Below, in pieces: positions 41,895-50,754 of a stretch of 64,000 nt of DNA (position 1 is its first letter; each line of letters starts with the position of its first letter). The stretch spans positions 6,256-70,255 of the forward strand of contig CBFHVG010000025.1 of the NCBI GenBank assembly GCA_965659005.1, in the 5' to 3' direction. Both the position numbers and the translations under genes were made by a program. A model generated the notes under the pieces. It had not been told where the DNA came from. It searched no databases and worked only from the letters and a program-made list of their open reading frames with translations. Source of the DNA: CAYPTY01 sp965659005 (GTDB taxonomy: Bacteria; Bacteroidota; Rhodothermia; Balneolales; Balneolaceae).

Positions 41895-42767
41895 TCATGA
41901 ATTTCGCCTGCTATTGCTTCCCCAAAGCAATTTGTTTCGTAATGTTTCAAAATAATTCTGATCAGGCAGTTCAATAAGATCAACAGTAAAATCTGACCTG
42001 CTTATTTCGATCTCAAAAGGAAGCTCATCGATCTCTGAAACATTCCCATCATAGGAAAATAAAGTTTCTGTTCTCTGCTCATTCAGGCGGATCGTTAATT
42101 TTTTCGATGATGGTAGAACAAGAGGGCGAGTGGTTAGCGTATGAGGGTTTATTGGTGTTAGTACAAGAACCTCAGTTGAGGGCATGACAATAGGCCCACC
42201 GGCAGATAAATTATAAGCAGTAGATCCTGTAGGTGAAGAAACAATTAACCCATCTGCCCAATAGGTATTTATTAAGTCACCATTAGAAGAGGCATCCACA
42301 TTTATCATGGATGTAGAATCTTTTCTGGTAAATAGGAACTCGTTCAATGCATAAAACTTTTCACCATCCTTTTTTTCAGCAACGAGAAAATTTCTTTTAT
42401 CGAGCGTAAAATTACCAGTTTTGAGACAGTCAAGAGCCATGCGAAGGTCGGCATGTTGTGTGTTTGCCATAAACCCAAGCCGACCTGAATTGACACCAAG
42501 AAGGGGCTTTTTATAATGCATGGCAAGAGTTGCGACTCTAAGAATGGTCCCATCACCACCTAATACCAGAACATAATCAGCTTTTGAGATTGCTTCTTCA
42601 TTAGACTTCACCAGAGTTACAACCGGTTTTGGATCAACCCCAAGTGTTTCACAAACATCATCCTTCACAAAAACGGTGACATCATTTTCCATAGCCCAAC
42701 CGGTTGCTTCATTGAAATTATCAGCGACCTGATATTTCGTAGGGTTTGCTATGATTGCCAGTTTCAC
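41895..42767 (-). CDS. nadK: NAD kinase
   Basis: 290 residues. GGDGT motif (VLGGDGTILRVA), the NSGRLGFMA segment, and the C-terminal ADGLIVSSPTGSTAYNLSAGGPI are all present. It phosphorylates NAD to NADP. Overlaps the lipoprotein gene upstream by four bases; mdh follows. Confidence 0.96.
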   Translation of the reverse strand: MKLAIIANPTKYQVADNFNEATGWAMENDVTVFVKDDVCETLGVDPKPVVTLVKSNEEAISKADYVLVLGGDGTILRVATLAMHYKKPLLGVNSGRLGFMANTQHADLRMALDCLKTGNFTLDKRNFLVAEKKDGEKFYALNEFLFTRKDSTSMINVDASSNGDLINTYWADGLIVSSPTGSTAYNLSAGGPIVMPSTEVLVLTPINPHTLTTRPLVLPSSKKLTIRLNEQRTETLFSYDGNVSEIDELPFEIEISRSDFTVDLIELPDQNYFETLRNKLLWGSNSRRNS

Positions 42768-44188
42768 TTTATATCCTCAGAAATTTCTACAGACTTTAGG
42801 TCCAGCCACCAAGGTTCTGCATTCGTTTTAACACCACTATAATTCAAATTTGAAAGAGAAAGCACTGGGAATGAAATTTTTATGAAAGCTTCAGATGCCG
42901 GATATGGAAAATCTGATGAGTATAGACTCACAGTTGGGAAAGGAATTCGAATATTGGTGAGTTTTAAAGGCTGAATATTTCCACCAAAACTTTGATTGAT
43001 CATCTTATAAGTTGATCTGATAAAGGGATTATCAGTTTCTGTTGTATAGATTGTCAGATCTTGCGGCAACTCTTCATCATTACCCTCAGAAAGTAGTTCA
43101 ATATCCAATATGGAACCATTGAAGGCATCATTGTTAATGAGGGTTTGTGCTAAGCTTTCTCTGGATAATTTTGAATCAGGATTGAAGTAAATTTCATAAT
43201 TGAGCTCTTTATCAGACTTCAGAAGTCTGAATCGATCTGCGTAAATCACATTCAAATTCATTGCAGTATCAAGTACAGTTTCAGCAATTTCCGGACTCAA
43301 AAGAGGAATGATATCTATTTCATTTCTGGCGAAGAACTGAAATAGGTCAGATTCAGATTGATCATGATATATATCAATTCTGTTTGTGTTTACAGGCTCT
43401 CTGTAGTCGCTATGCTTACCAAGAACTATATGTTTGTCTGCTTCAGGCCGCACATAGCGAAAAGGTCCAGTGCCTACATAGGATTCCAGCATCATGTCGG
43501 CATTCACAGCTTCTCTCGGATATATTACTGCTGATGGATGTGCCAGTTTTTCTAGAAATTCAGCATCTGCTTCATTTAGAGTGAAGGTTATTGTTGAATC
43601 ATTCTGAACTGAAATTCCGCTTATTGATGGTAGAGCTCTTTCTGATTCAAGGTGAACATAATGTTGTTCCAGGAAGTAAGATTCGAAGCCCTTAATATTG
43701 AAAAAGTTTTTAGCTGCTTCGGCGGGAACCTCAATATCAGCCATTCTTTTAAAAGCATTCACAATATCCGTTGCTCTGAGTCTACGACCTATACCACTAC
43801 TGAAAATGCCTGAGTCATGAAAATATACATCAGATCTCAGATTGAAAGTTACTGAAAGAGAATCGTCACTGTACTGCCAGGATCTGGCTAATAATGGTTG
43901 TACCTGATTATTCTCATCAAGCCTGGTAATTCCTTCAAATATAAATTGAATGGTATGATGCTCCGCATTGGAAATTGCAAAAAGGGGATCGAGGCTAATG
44001 ATGGGTTGTACATGACCGATACGGTACTGAAGGAACTCGGAATCAACATCCGTTTCGGTTGAATCGGCAGTATTATTCACATCAACAAGCTGAAAGGGGT
44101 TGTCATCTACACGGATAACTTCCTCGCTACTTTTGCAGGAAATCAGAATAAGGAATGAAAACAGGAGTGTGAGTCTCAATAGATACAT
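42764..44188 (-). CDS. SBP_bac_5-like substrate-binding lipoprotein
   Basis: 474 residues. The lipobox is in LILISCKSSEE (Cys about 18). The mature part begins with the extracellular solute-binding family 5 pattern ISLDPLFAISNAEHHTIQFIFEGITRL and WQYSDDSLSVTFNLRSDVYFHD. Family members bind peptides, nickel or other solutes for ABC import. No permease or ATPase gene is adjacent, so its partner transporter is unknown or absent. Start overlaps are consistent with a nadK operon. Confidence 0.84.
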   Translation of the reverse strand: MYLLRLTLLFSFLILISCKSSEEVIRVDDNPFQLVDVNNTADSTETDVDSEFLQYRIGHVQPIISLDPLFAISNAEHHTIQFIFEGITRLDENNQVQPLLARSWQYSDDSLSVTFNLRSDVYFHDSGIFSSGIGRRLRATDIVNAFKRMADIEVPAEAAKNFFNIKGFESYFLEQHYVHLESERALPSISGISVQNDSTITFTLNEADAEFLEKLAHPSAVIYPREAVNADMMLESYVGTGPFRYVRPEADKHIVLGKHSDYREPVNTNRIDIYHDQSESDLFQFFARNEIDIIPLLSPEIAETVLDTAMNLNVIYADRFRLLKSDKELNYEIYFNPDSKLSRESLAQTLINNDAFNGSILDIELLSEGNDEELPQDLTIYTTETDNPFIRSTYKMINQSFGGNIQPLKLTNIRIPFPTVSLYSSDFPYPASEAFIKISFPVLSLSNLNYSGVKTNAEPWWLDLKSVEISEDIK

Positions 44189-44241
44189 AAGAGGTGTTAA
44201 AAATTGATTGATTTTCCCTCTAAAACAGGAATGTAAGAACT

Positions 44242-45426
44242 TTATTTCCCTTTTAAACCCTTAATTCCTGTAGCCGCTTTTTCGCTTAACAGATTTGTGT
44301 CGTAACTACGAATACGCCCATTCTTTTTCTGGTGCTTATTGAGGGCAATTTCAATGAGTTTATTTACCAGCGCTTTGAAATCAATGCCACTTTTATCCCA
44401 TAGGTAAAATGAGAATGAACCAGGAATTGTGTTAATCTCATTGAAGTAAACTTTGTTGGTATCAGAATTAACGAGAAAATCTAAGCGGGCCACTCCGGAT
44501 GCATTGAACAAACGGAAGATTTCAGACGACATTGCTTGAATATGTTTAGTCAATTTATCGGAAATATCAGCAGGTATAATCCGATCTGCAGAAGCCATAC
44601 CCTTATCTGCGCCTGAATTGGACATGTATTTGTCTTCAAAAGATAATGTATCAGTCTGTCCCAGCGGGCGTTCGCAAACACTGACCTGGGCAACTTCAGC
44701 ATCACCCAAAACTGAGCAATTGATTTCCATTAAGGGTTGAATGGCTTCCTCTACAAGGATGTGGGCATCGTAACGAAACCCGGTTTCAATAGCATCAGTT
44801 AACTGATCACGGTTTTCAGCTTTCACAACACCGATGCTGGAACCAAGGTTTACAGGTTTAACGATAACTGGATAACCAAGGATTTCAATATTTTTTATGT
44901 ATTCATCCTGATTTGCTACCCATTCACTTTCGAAAAAATCTACAGACTTAGTTACCGGGATATTAGCTGATAAGCAAAGCTTCTTAGCTGTGACTTTATC
45001 CATACCAACCGAAGAAGCCTGTATGCCTGATCCTGTATATGGAATGTTAAACTGCTCACAAACACCCTGAAAAGCTCCATTTTCTCCATCACCACCATGA
45101 AATGCACAGAAAACGGCATAAACAGGGATTGCTTCAGCTTTTTTGAAAAGCCCACCACCATCACTCTGCTTTAGAAGTGTAATACCAGTTTCATTTTTTT
45201 CAAAATGGCAGAGTTTAGCCTGAGCTTCCAGCTTCTTGATGTCTTTGTAGTTACTTAGATCTGAAAGAACATCACCGGTATACCATTTTCCGGATTTTGA
45301 AACATAAAGTGGATGAACTGAATAATCGGATTCTTCAAGAACCGACATAACCTGAATGGCAGAAAGGACAGAAACTTCGTGTTCCGGGGATACGCCACCA
45401 AATGCGATAACAAGATGTTTTGACAT
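44242..45426 (-). CDS. ddl: D-alanine--D-alanine ligase
   Basis: 394 residues. N-terminal IAFGGVSPEHEVSVLSAIQV, the ATP-grasp middle and GSSIGVVKAENRDQL, and the C-terminal active-site segment FNEINTIPGSFSFYLWDKSGI. It joins two D-alanines for peptidoglycan. Located away from any mur cluster, upstream of the solute-binding gene. The dipeptide-specific rather than lactate-specific subgroup is likely but not proven. Confidence 0.93.
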   Translation of the reverse strand: MSKHLVIAFGGVSPEHEVSVLSAIQVMSVLEESDYSVHPLYVSKSGKWYTGDVLSDLSNYKDIKKLEAQAKLCHFEKNETGITLLKQSDGGGLFKKAEAIPVYAVFCAFHGGDGENGAFQGVCEQFNIPYTGSGIQASSVGMDKVTAKKLCLSANIPVTKSVDFFESEWVANQDEYIKNIEILGYPVIVKPVNLGSSIGVVKAENRDQLTDAIETGFRYDAHILVEEAIQPLMEINCSVLGDAEVAQVSVCERPLGQTDTLSFEDKYMSNSGADKGMASADRIIPADISDKLTKHIQAMSSEIFRLFNASGVARLDFLVNSDTNKVYFNEINTIPGSFSFYLWDKSGIDFKALVNKLIEIALNKHQKKNGRIRSYDTNLLSEKAATGIKGLKGK

Positions 45427-45658
45427 TAGCTATTCTTCATTTGCGCCCGAAAGGGCATTAGAAAATATCTTGATGAAGATACTCAATCCTATCCTATTTC
45501 TGCGCATTACAATTGTTCCTGATTTTTGAATTTCGGATATGAATCAGAGAATTAAAAATTAAGCTAGCTTGGAGAAAGATGGATTTTGAATGTGCTTGTA
45601 ACAAAGTCAGTAATATATTATCTATTCATGTAAACTGAATAATTACATGGGTATAGAA

Positions 45659-46105
45659 ATGAAAAAGAGAGTATTCGGTTTCGGGTTTATTTTCCTGCTA
45701 ATAGCCTGTAAAACCATCACACTTGTTCCTGATTATGATGCTGATCTGGCAAATCAGATTGATGCTACTGCTAAGAAAATTGATATGATGTATCTGAAAA
45801 TGATGGACGCGTCAGAAGAAGATGATAGCAGGGACTATAGCTATTACTCGACTGCTTATCTGGGTATTGAAGTCGAATTAAATTCCATTTTAAGAAGGAA
45901 TAGAATTCGTCAAAAAAATCAGGAATCGATAAGCATTTCGGAGAATACATTAGAGCTGTGGAGGCGATATAAAAAACGTCACAAAGAAGCGAATTCAATC
46001 AGTGATGCTGATATAGAGTTGAACATGAAATTCATGAGCGATCAAATGTATCTGCTGATGCTATCAGAGGATAAGAAAAGATATGCTGAGGAGACTGAAT
46101 CATGA
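45659..46105 (+). CDS. Small lipoprotein of unknown function
   Basis: 148 residues from the ATG at 45659; an in-frame ATG at 45647 adds four residues and is a poorer lipoprotein start. A lipobox is in FLLIACKTI (Cys about 17). The mature domain is helical and charged, with no recognised motif (DATAKKIDMMYLKMMDASEED; WRRYKKRHKEANSISDADI). I do not recognise the family. The stop overlaps the next start (ATGA), so the two unknown genes are translationally coupled. They are separated from ddl by a 220-base divergent region. Confidence 0.75.
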   Translation: MKKRVFGFGFIFLLIACKTITLVPDYDADLANQIDATAKKIDMMYLKMMDASEEDDSRDYSYYSTAYLGIEVELNSILRRNRIRQKNQESISISENTLELWRRYKKRHKEANSISDADIELNMKFMSDQMYLLMLSEDKKRYAEETES

Positions 46106-46428
46106 ACCTGGACATAAATGAACTACTGGCAAATATCCTCGAAGAGTTGAAAGTGATTGCTGGAGATCAGTGGGATGATTATAAACAAACCGTGACATCC
46201 ATAGTTGAAAACAAGAAGGTGAGATTAGGTATACTCGCCTCATTTCGAATGGAAGGAAGAATCTCTCAGGAACAGTTTGAGGAAAGGCTGGAAGATGAGA
46301 AGCTAATTACAGAATCAGAGCTTCATGTAATTGCCATTATGAAAAAAGTGACCGCACAGCGAATGGCTAATGCGGTCATTAATGCATTTAACACGGCAGT
46401 TCAAACAGCGATCGATGCTGTCACCTGA
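46102..46428 (+). CDS. Hypothetical protein, 108 aa, coupled to the lipoprotein gene
   Basis: No family recognised. The protein is predicted helical, with a middle segment FRMEGRISQEQFEERLEDEKL and a hydrophobic-amphipathic C-terminus (MANAVINAFNTAVQTAIDAV). There is no signal peptide. It overlaps the lipoprotein gene by four bases and converges on carB with two bases between stops. A function shared with the lipoprotein, perhaps across the membrane, is only a guess. Confidence 0.7.
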   Translation: MNLDINELLANILEELKVIAGDQWDDYKQTVTSIVENKKVRLGILASFRMEGRISQEQFEERLEDEKLITESELHVIAIMKKVTAQRMANAVINAFNTAVQTAIDAVT

Positions 46429-46430
46429 TC

Positions 46431-49259
46431 TTATTTAGATAAGTACAGGCTCTTGAACTCATAAGGTTTTCTGAAGTGTTCATCATTGAAATCATCAGCG
46501 AAGTAAATACTTTCACCGGTTGATTTCATCTCCGGTCCAAGCTCCTTCTTAATGCCCGGGAACTTATTGAATGGGAACACCGGCTCCTTAATTGCCCACT
46601 TAGTTAACTTCGATTCCAGATCGAAATCTTTAAGTTTAGCACCAAGCATTACCTTAACTCCAATTCCTGCTTCGGGTCTTTGAGTAGCCTTCGCAATAAA
46701 TGGGATAGTTCTTGTTGATCTCGGATTGGCTTCAAGGATGAATACATTTTCATCTTTCACTGCGTACTGAACGTTCAGGAATCCAATAATTCCCATTTCG
46801 GCAGCTATCCGTTCCTGATATACTTCGATGGTTTTAATCACCTCATCACTAAGCGAATAAGGAGGAAGTACAGCAGTTGAATCTCCAGAGTGAACACCAG
46901 CTGGTTCAATATGCTGCATGATGCCAGCAATGTGCAGTTGTTCACCATCATAGACTGAGTCAACATCCACCTCAATAGCGTGCTCCAGATATTTATCAAT
47001 TAGGAATGCGTTTTCAGGATGTGATTTCAGAATGCGAGCAACATATCGCTTCAACTCTTCTTCTTTTACGGCGATTCTCATCCCTTGTCCACCTAATACA
47101 TACGATGGTCTGATCAGAACCGGATAACCGATTCTATTAGCAATCTCTAAAGCGCCTTCGACGTCTGTCGCTGTGCCATACTCAGGAAATGGAATATCCA
47201 GCTTAATCAGAACATCAGAGAATTCTCCACGATCTTCGGCAAGGTTAATTTGTTCGAAAGGAGTTCCGAAAATCTTAATTCCATGCTCCACGAATTTCTT
47301 ACCAAGCTTGAGGGCGGTTTGACCGCCTACCTGAAGTATTACACCTAATGGTTTCTCATGCTCAATAATATCCAGCACGCGCTCCCAGAATACGGGTTCG
47401 AAGTAAAGCTTATCAGCCACATCAAAGTCAGTTGATACTGTTTCAGGATTACAGTTGATCATGATTGCTTCGTAGCCCATATCTTTGGTAGCCATCACAG
47501 CATGAACACAGCTGTAATCGAACTCAATGCCTTGACCGATTCTGTTAGGACCAGATCCAAGAATAATCACTTTCTCACGATCGGTAACTTCAGACTCATT
47601 CTCACCTTCGTAGGTTGAATAATAGTATGGTGTTTGAGCCGGGAATTCAGCAGCACAAGTATCTACCATCTTGAAGGCCGGGATAAGCCCCATTTCCTTG
47701 CGATGGTTTCGAACTTCATTTTCAGTAACAGCATCACCGCTTTTTGAGATTAGGTGTGCAATTTGAACATCAGAAAAACCGGCCTGTTTTAGCTCGTACA
47801 TATCATCTTTTGAAATTTCTTTCAAAGACTGACCTTCTGTTCTATTCTCAAGAGAAACCATGTATTCAATTTGCTTGAGGAACCATGGGTCATATTTAGT
47901 GATATCCTGAAGTTCTTCTACAGAAGTACCTAATTTCATGGCATTTCTTATCTGTAGCGTTCTATCCCAGTAAGGGCGCATCAGTCTTTCTCGAACAGTT
48001 TTGCGGTCGATTTCTTCATAACCATCCGCACCTAATCCAGCTCTTCCAATTTCAAGTGACTGCCACGCTTTATTGAGTGCTTCAGGCATATTTCTACCTA
48101 TACTCATCACTTCACCAACCGCCTTCATTTGTGTGGTTAGCCCTTCGTCGGCCCCAACAAATTTGTCGAAGTTGAAACGAGGAACCTTACAAACGAAGTA
48201 GTCAATACTTGGTTCGAAACAGGCTGATGTAGTTCCGGTAATCTGATTCTTCAATTCATCAAGAGTGTAACCAACCGCCAGTTTTGTGGCGATCTTTGCA
48301 ATTGGATAACCTGTTGCTTTAGAAGCAAGAGCTGAAGAACGACTCACCCTAGGATTGATCTCGATGGCTACTAAACGATCAGATCCAGGCTCCATTGCAA
48401 ACTGCACATTACATCCTCCGGCAAATGTCCCGATGGAGCGCATCATATGGATGGCTGCATCTCTGAGCTTCTGATACTGCTTATCAGTCAGAGTTTGTGT
48501 TGGGGCAACTGTCACTGAGTCACCTGTGTGAACTCCCATCGGGTCCATATTTTCAATGGAACAAATGATTACCACATTATCATTGGCATCACGAAGAAGT
48601 TCGAGCTCGAATTCTTTCCACCCGAAGATACTTTCTTCCAGCAGAATCTGGTGAACCGGAGAAAGCTCTAGTCCGCGAAGTACCATCTTATCAAACTCTT
48701 CTTCTTCCCAGATGATACCGCCACCCATACCACCCATCGTAAAGGATGGTCGAATTACCAGAGGAAGTCCACCTAATTCCTCTTTAATCTCTTTTGCGTC
48801 TAATAGTGATTCGGCAGTACGACTGGCACATTGTTCAACACCGATTTCTTCCATTAAATCACGGAAGCGTTGGCGATCTTCGGTAATTTCAACAGCATCC
48901 ATATCAACACCGATAATCTGAACGCCATTTTCTTTCCAAAACCCTTCCATTTGTAGATCTCGACAAAGGTTTAGACCAGTTTGTCCACCCATAGTAGGTA
49001 GAACAGCATCTGGTTTTTCTTTCTCCACAATCATTCTAATGGAGTCTGTAGTGAGTGGATCAAGGTAAACAGCATCAGCCATCATTGGATCGGTCATGAT
49101 GGTTGCCGGATTGGAATTTATAAGCACTACCTCATAACCTTCTTCAGCAAGGGATTTACATGCTTGTGTTCCTGAATAGTCAAACTCACAGGCCTGGCCG
49201 ATGATGATCGGTCCGGATCCAATAATCAATATTTTATGTATGTCGTCTCTTCTAGGCAT
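46431..49259 (-). CDS. carB: Carbamoyl-phosphate synthase large subunit, lacking the C-terminal allosteric domain
   Basis: 942 residues against about 1070 in E. coli. Both ATP-grasp halves are complete: GSGPIIIGQACEFDYSGTQA and RPSFTMGGMGGGI in the first, GSGPNRIGQGIEFDYSCVHA and RPSYVLGGQGMRI in the second. The protein ends shortly after FPGIKKELGPEMKSTGESI, so the methylglyoxal-synthase-like regulatory domain that binds UMP and ornithine is missing. The enzyme should still make carbamoyl phosphate with CarA from glutamine, bicarbonate and two ATP. Short CarB forms occur elsewhere in Bacteroidota as I recall. carA lies upstream across a 102-base palindromic repeat region. Confidence 0.95.
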   Translation of the reverse strand: MPRRDDIHKILIIGSGPIIIGQACEFDYSGTQACKSLAEEGYEVVLINSNPATIMTDPMMADAVYLDPLTTDSIRMIVEKEKPDAVLPTMGGQTGLNLCRDLQMEGFWKENGVQIIGVDMDAVEITEDRQRFRDLMEEIGVEQCASRTAESLLDAKEIKEELGGLPLVIRPSFTMGGMGGGIIWEEEEFDKMVLRGLELSPVHQILLEESIFGWKEFELELLRDANDNVVIICSIENMDPMGVHTGDSVTVAPTQTLTDKQYQKLRDAAIHMMRSIGTFAGGCNVQFAMEPGSDRLVAIEINPRVSRSSALASKATGYPIAKIATKLAVGYTLDELKNQITGTTSACFEPSIDYFVCKVPRFNFDKFVGADEGLTTQMKAVGEVMSIGRNMPEALNKAWQSLEIGRAGLGADGYEEIDRKTVRERLMRPYWDRTLQIRNAMKLGTSVEELQDITKYDPWFLKQIEYMVSLENRTEGQSLKEISKDDMYELKQAGFSDVQIAHLISKSGDAVTENEVRNHRKEMGLIPAFKMVDTCAAEFPAQTPYYYSTYEGENESEVTDREKVIILGSGPNRIGQGIEFDYSCVHAVMATKDMGYEAIMINCNPETVSTDFDVADKLYFEPVFWERVLDIIEHEKPLGVILQVGGQTALKLGKKFVEHGIKIFGTPFEQINLAEDRGEFSDVLIKLDIPFPEYGTATDVEGALEIANRIGYPVLIRPSYVLGGQGMRIAVKEEELKRYVARILKSHPENAFLIDKYLEHAIEVDVDSVYDGEQLHIAGIMQHIEPAGVHSGDSTAVLPPYSLSDEVIKTIEVYQERIAAEMGIIGFLNVQYAVKDENVFILEANPRSTRTIPFIAKATQRPEAGIGVKVMLGAKLKDFDLESKLTKWAIKEPVFPFNKFPGIKKELGPEMKSTGESIYFADDFNDEHFRKPYEFKSLYLSK

Positions 49260-49274
49260 AATATTATTTTATAT

Positions 49275-49356
49275 GTCATCCTGAGGCTTGCCGATGGATC
49301 TTTTCAAATTCGTCTTCAATTGTTAATGAAAGATTCTTCGCTTCGCTCTGAATGAC
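49275..49356. repeat. Dispersed palindromic repeat, copy 1 (between carA and carB)
   Basis: GTCATCCTGAG at one end and, on the opposite strand, GTCATTCAGAGCGAAGCG at the other; 82 bases. Shares 28 bases at one end with copy 3 (55846-55941) and has the internal AAAAGATCC block in the same order. Fills nearly the whole carA-carB gap. Confidence 0.85.
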
Positions 49357-49361
49357 TAGAA

Positions 49362-50468
49362 TTATTTTTTAGTTTCTTTGATCATGTTGATGAATTGGTC
49401 GAATAGGTAGGAAGAATCGTGTGGACCAGGTGATGCTTCCGGGTGATACTGAACACTGAAGGCATTCATGTTTTTATACTTCAGTCCTTCTACAGTATCA
49501 TCGTTTAGATTTAGATGTGATATTTCAGCCACACTCGCATCCACTTTCTCTTTACTTACTCCAAAGCCATGGTTTTGAGTTGTAATTTCAACCAGACCTG
49601 TTTCCAGATTTTGAACCGGATGGTTAGCTCCGCGATGCCCAACAAACATCTTATCAACTTCGATGCCTTCGCTCAAAGCCATCAACTGATGTCCAAGACA
49701 AATTCCAAACATCGGCTTTCCGGTTGATTTGGCATACTCTACAGTTTCTAAAGCATATTCGGCAGTAGCATTTGGGTCACCCGGGCCATTGCTGAAGAAG
49801 TAACCATCTGCTTCCCAGGCTTTAACTTCTTCGAGAGGAGTTTTTGCTGGGAATATTCGTAAAGTACATCCTCGATCATTCAGGTTATTGATGATATTCT
49901 GCTTGATTCCATAATCGAAAGCAGCCACTCGGTATTCTTCTTCACCATGTACAGTCTGTGCTTCAGTTCGGCATACTTTCGAAGCCAATTCCAGACCACG
50001 CATATCGTCCCAGTCTTTGGCCATTTGAACCAGCTTATTTTCATCCAGTTCGACAGATGAAATTACAGCATTCATTACACCTTTGGTTCGGATGTGTTTT
50101 ACAAGAGAACGAGTATCCACTCCGGTAATACCAGTAATTTCATTTCGAACCAGGTAATCCTGAAGAGATCCATCAGCCATAGGATTTGAATAATCCCATG
50201 AGAAGGCTCGGACAATGACTCCAGCAACCATAACTTTTCGAGCCTCATCGTCTCGAGCTGAAGTACCATAATTTCCGATATGTGGATAGGTCATCATCAT
50301 GAGCTGACCATGATAACTTGGATCAGTAAAAATTTCCTGATAGCCTGTCATTGAGGTATTGAAACAGAGTTCACCACCAGTGGTGCCATCCATTCCGATG
50401 GCATAACCGTGGGCGACCGTTCCGTCGCTAAGTGCAAGTATCGCTTTTTTTCTAGGATAAAGAGACAT
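49362..50468 (-). CDS. carA: Carbamoyl-phosphate synthase small subunit
   Basis: 368 residues. The N-terminal CPSase domain has GYQEIFTDPSYHGQLMMMTYPHIGNYG. The glutamine amidotransferase domain carries the nucleophile Cys in MFGICLGHQ and catalytic His in QYHPEASPGP. It supplies ammonia to CarB for carbamoyl phosphate used in pyrimidine and arginine synthesis. Its ATG lies 14 bases upstream of the end of a leader ORF, and a terminator-like hairpin sits about 43 bases upstream of the ATG, so transcriptional attenuation is likely. Confidence 0.96.
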   Translation of the reverse strand: MSLYPRKKAILALSDGTVAHGYAIGMDGTTGGELCFNTSMTGYQEIFTDPSYHGQLMMMTYPHIGNYGTSARDDEARKVMVAGVIVRAFSWDYSNPMADGSLQDYLVRNEITGITGVDTRSLVKHIRTKGVMNAVISSVELDENKLVQMAKDWDDMRGLELASKVCRTEAQTVHGEEEYRVAAFDYGIKQNIINNLNDRGCTLRIFPAKTPLEEVKAWEADGYFFSNGPGDPNATAEYALETVEYAKSTGKPMFGICLGHQLMALSEGIEVDKMFVGHRGANHPVQNLETGLVEITTQNHGFGVSKEKVDASVAEISHLNLNDDTVEGLKYKNMNAFSVQYHPEASPGPHDSSYLFDQFINMIKETKK

Positions 50469-50580
50469 GCCTAAATTGGGTGTTAGTTGTTAATGTGGAA
50501 GGATTTGGGTCAAAAAAAATCCGACAACGGGAACCGTGTCGGATTGCAATTTCATATGAATCAACTGAAGGAAATAACAT
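50452..50580 (-). CDS. Putative 42-codon leader peptide of carA
   Basis: ATG at 50580 on the minus strand, with a near-perfect Shine-Dalgarno AAAAGGAGG (50590-50598) nine bases ahead, the strongest in the window. The peptide begins MLFPSVDSYEIAIRHGSRCR and stops with TAG at 50452, inside carA in another frame. The ORF runs straight through the attenuator hairpin, whose arms fall on codons 13-21 and include three Arg codons (R14, R18, R20). The arrangement resembles the pyrBI leader of enteric bacteria. No homology is claimed; coding status is inferred from the ribosome-binding site and position. Confidence 0.55.
   Translation of the reverse strand: MLFPSVDSYEIAIRHGSRCRIFFDPNPSTLTTNTQFRHVSLS
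50511..50545 (-). terminator. Attenuator (intrinsic terminator) in the carA leader
   Basis: TCCGAC-A-ACGG (50520-50530) pairs with CCGT-GTCGGA (50534-50543 region), loop GAA. Read on the minus strand it is followed by eight Ts (A run 50512-50519). It lies 43 bases before the carA ATG and has no gene ending nearby, which points to attenuation rather than ordinary termination. Confidence 0.8.
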
Positions 50581-50653
50581 TACTGCTGGCCTCCTTTTGG
50601 GCGTAGGTATTGCAGTAAGTGTGTGTAAGATTTCAAGATTGCTGTGTATTTCC

Positions 50654-50688
50654 TTGACTGATTGCTAAACTCAGTCAATATACTGAGT
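50654..50688 (-). promoter_or_regulatory. Two mutually exclusive hairpins in the carA leader region
   Basis: TTGACTGA (50654-50661) pairs with TCAGTCAA (50671-50678), and ACTCAGT (50669-50675) pairs with ACTGAGT (50682-50688). The two share bases 50671-50675 and cannot form together. They lie upstream of the leader ORF; a weak promoter-like pair (CAA 50726-50728, AATCTTTG 50703-50710 on minus) lies further upstream, so both hairpins would be in the transcript. Confidence 0.45.
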
Positions 50689-50754
50689 AACGCTTTTTCT
50701 TACAAAGATTTATTGGGAAAAAGTCCAATCAATAAATATTGATAGTGTATATAA

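Noticed and set aside
41884..41898. Palindrome ATGAAT-N3-ATTCAT between nadK and mdh
   Set aside because: Short, AT-rich and overlapping the nadK stop; chance occurrence is plausible, so it is not listed as an operator.
50480..50668. Plus-strand 62-aa open frame upstream of carA
   Set aside because: No ribosome-binding site or known pattern; it is antisense to the better supported leader ORF and attenuator.
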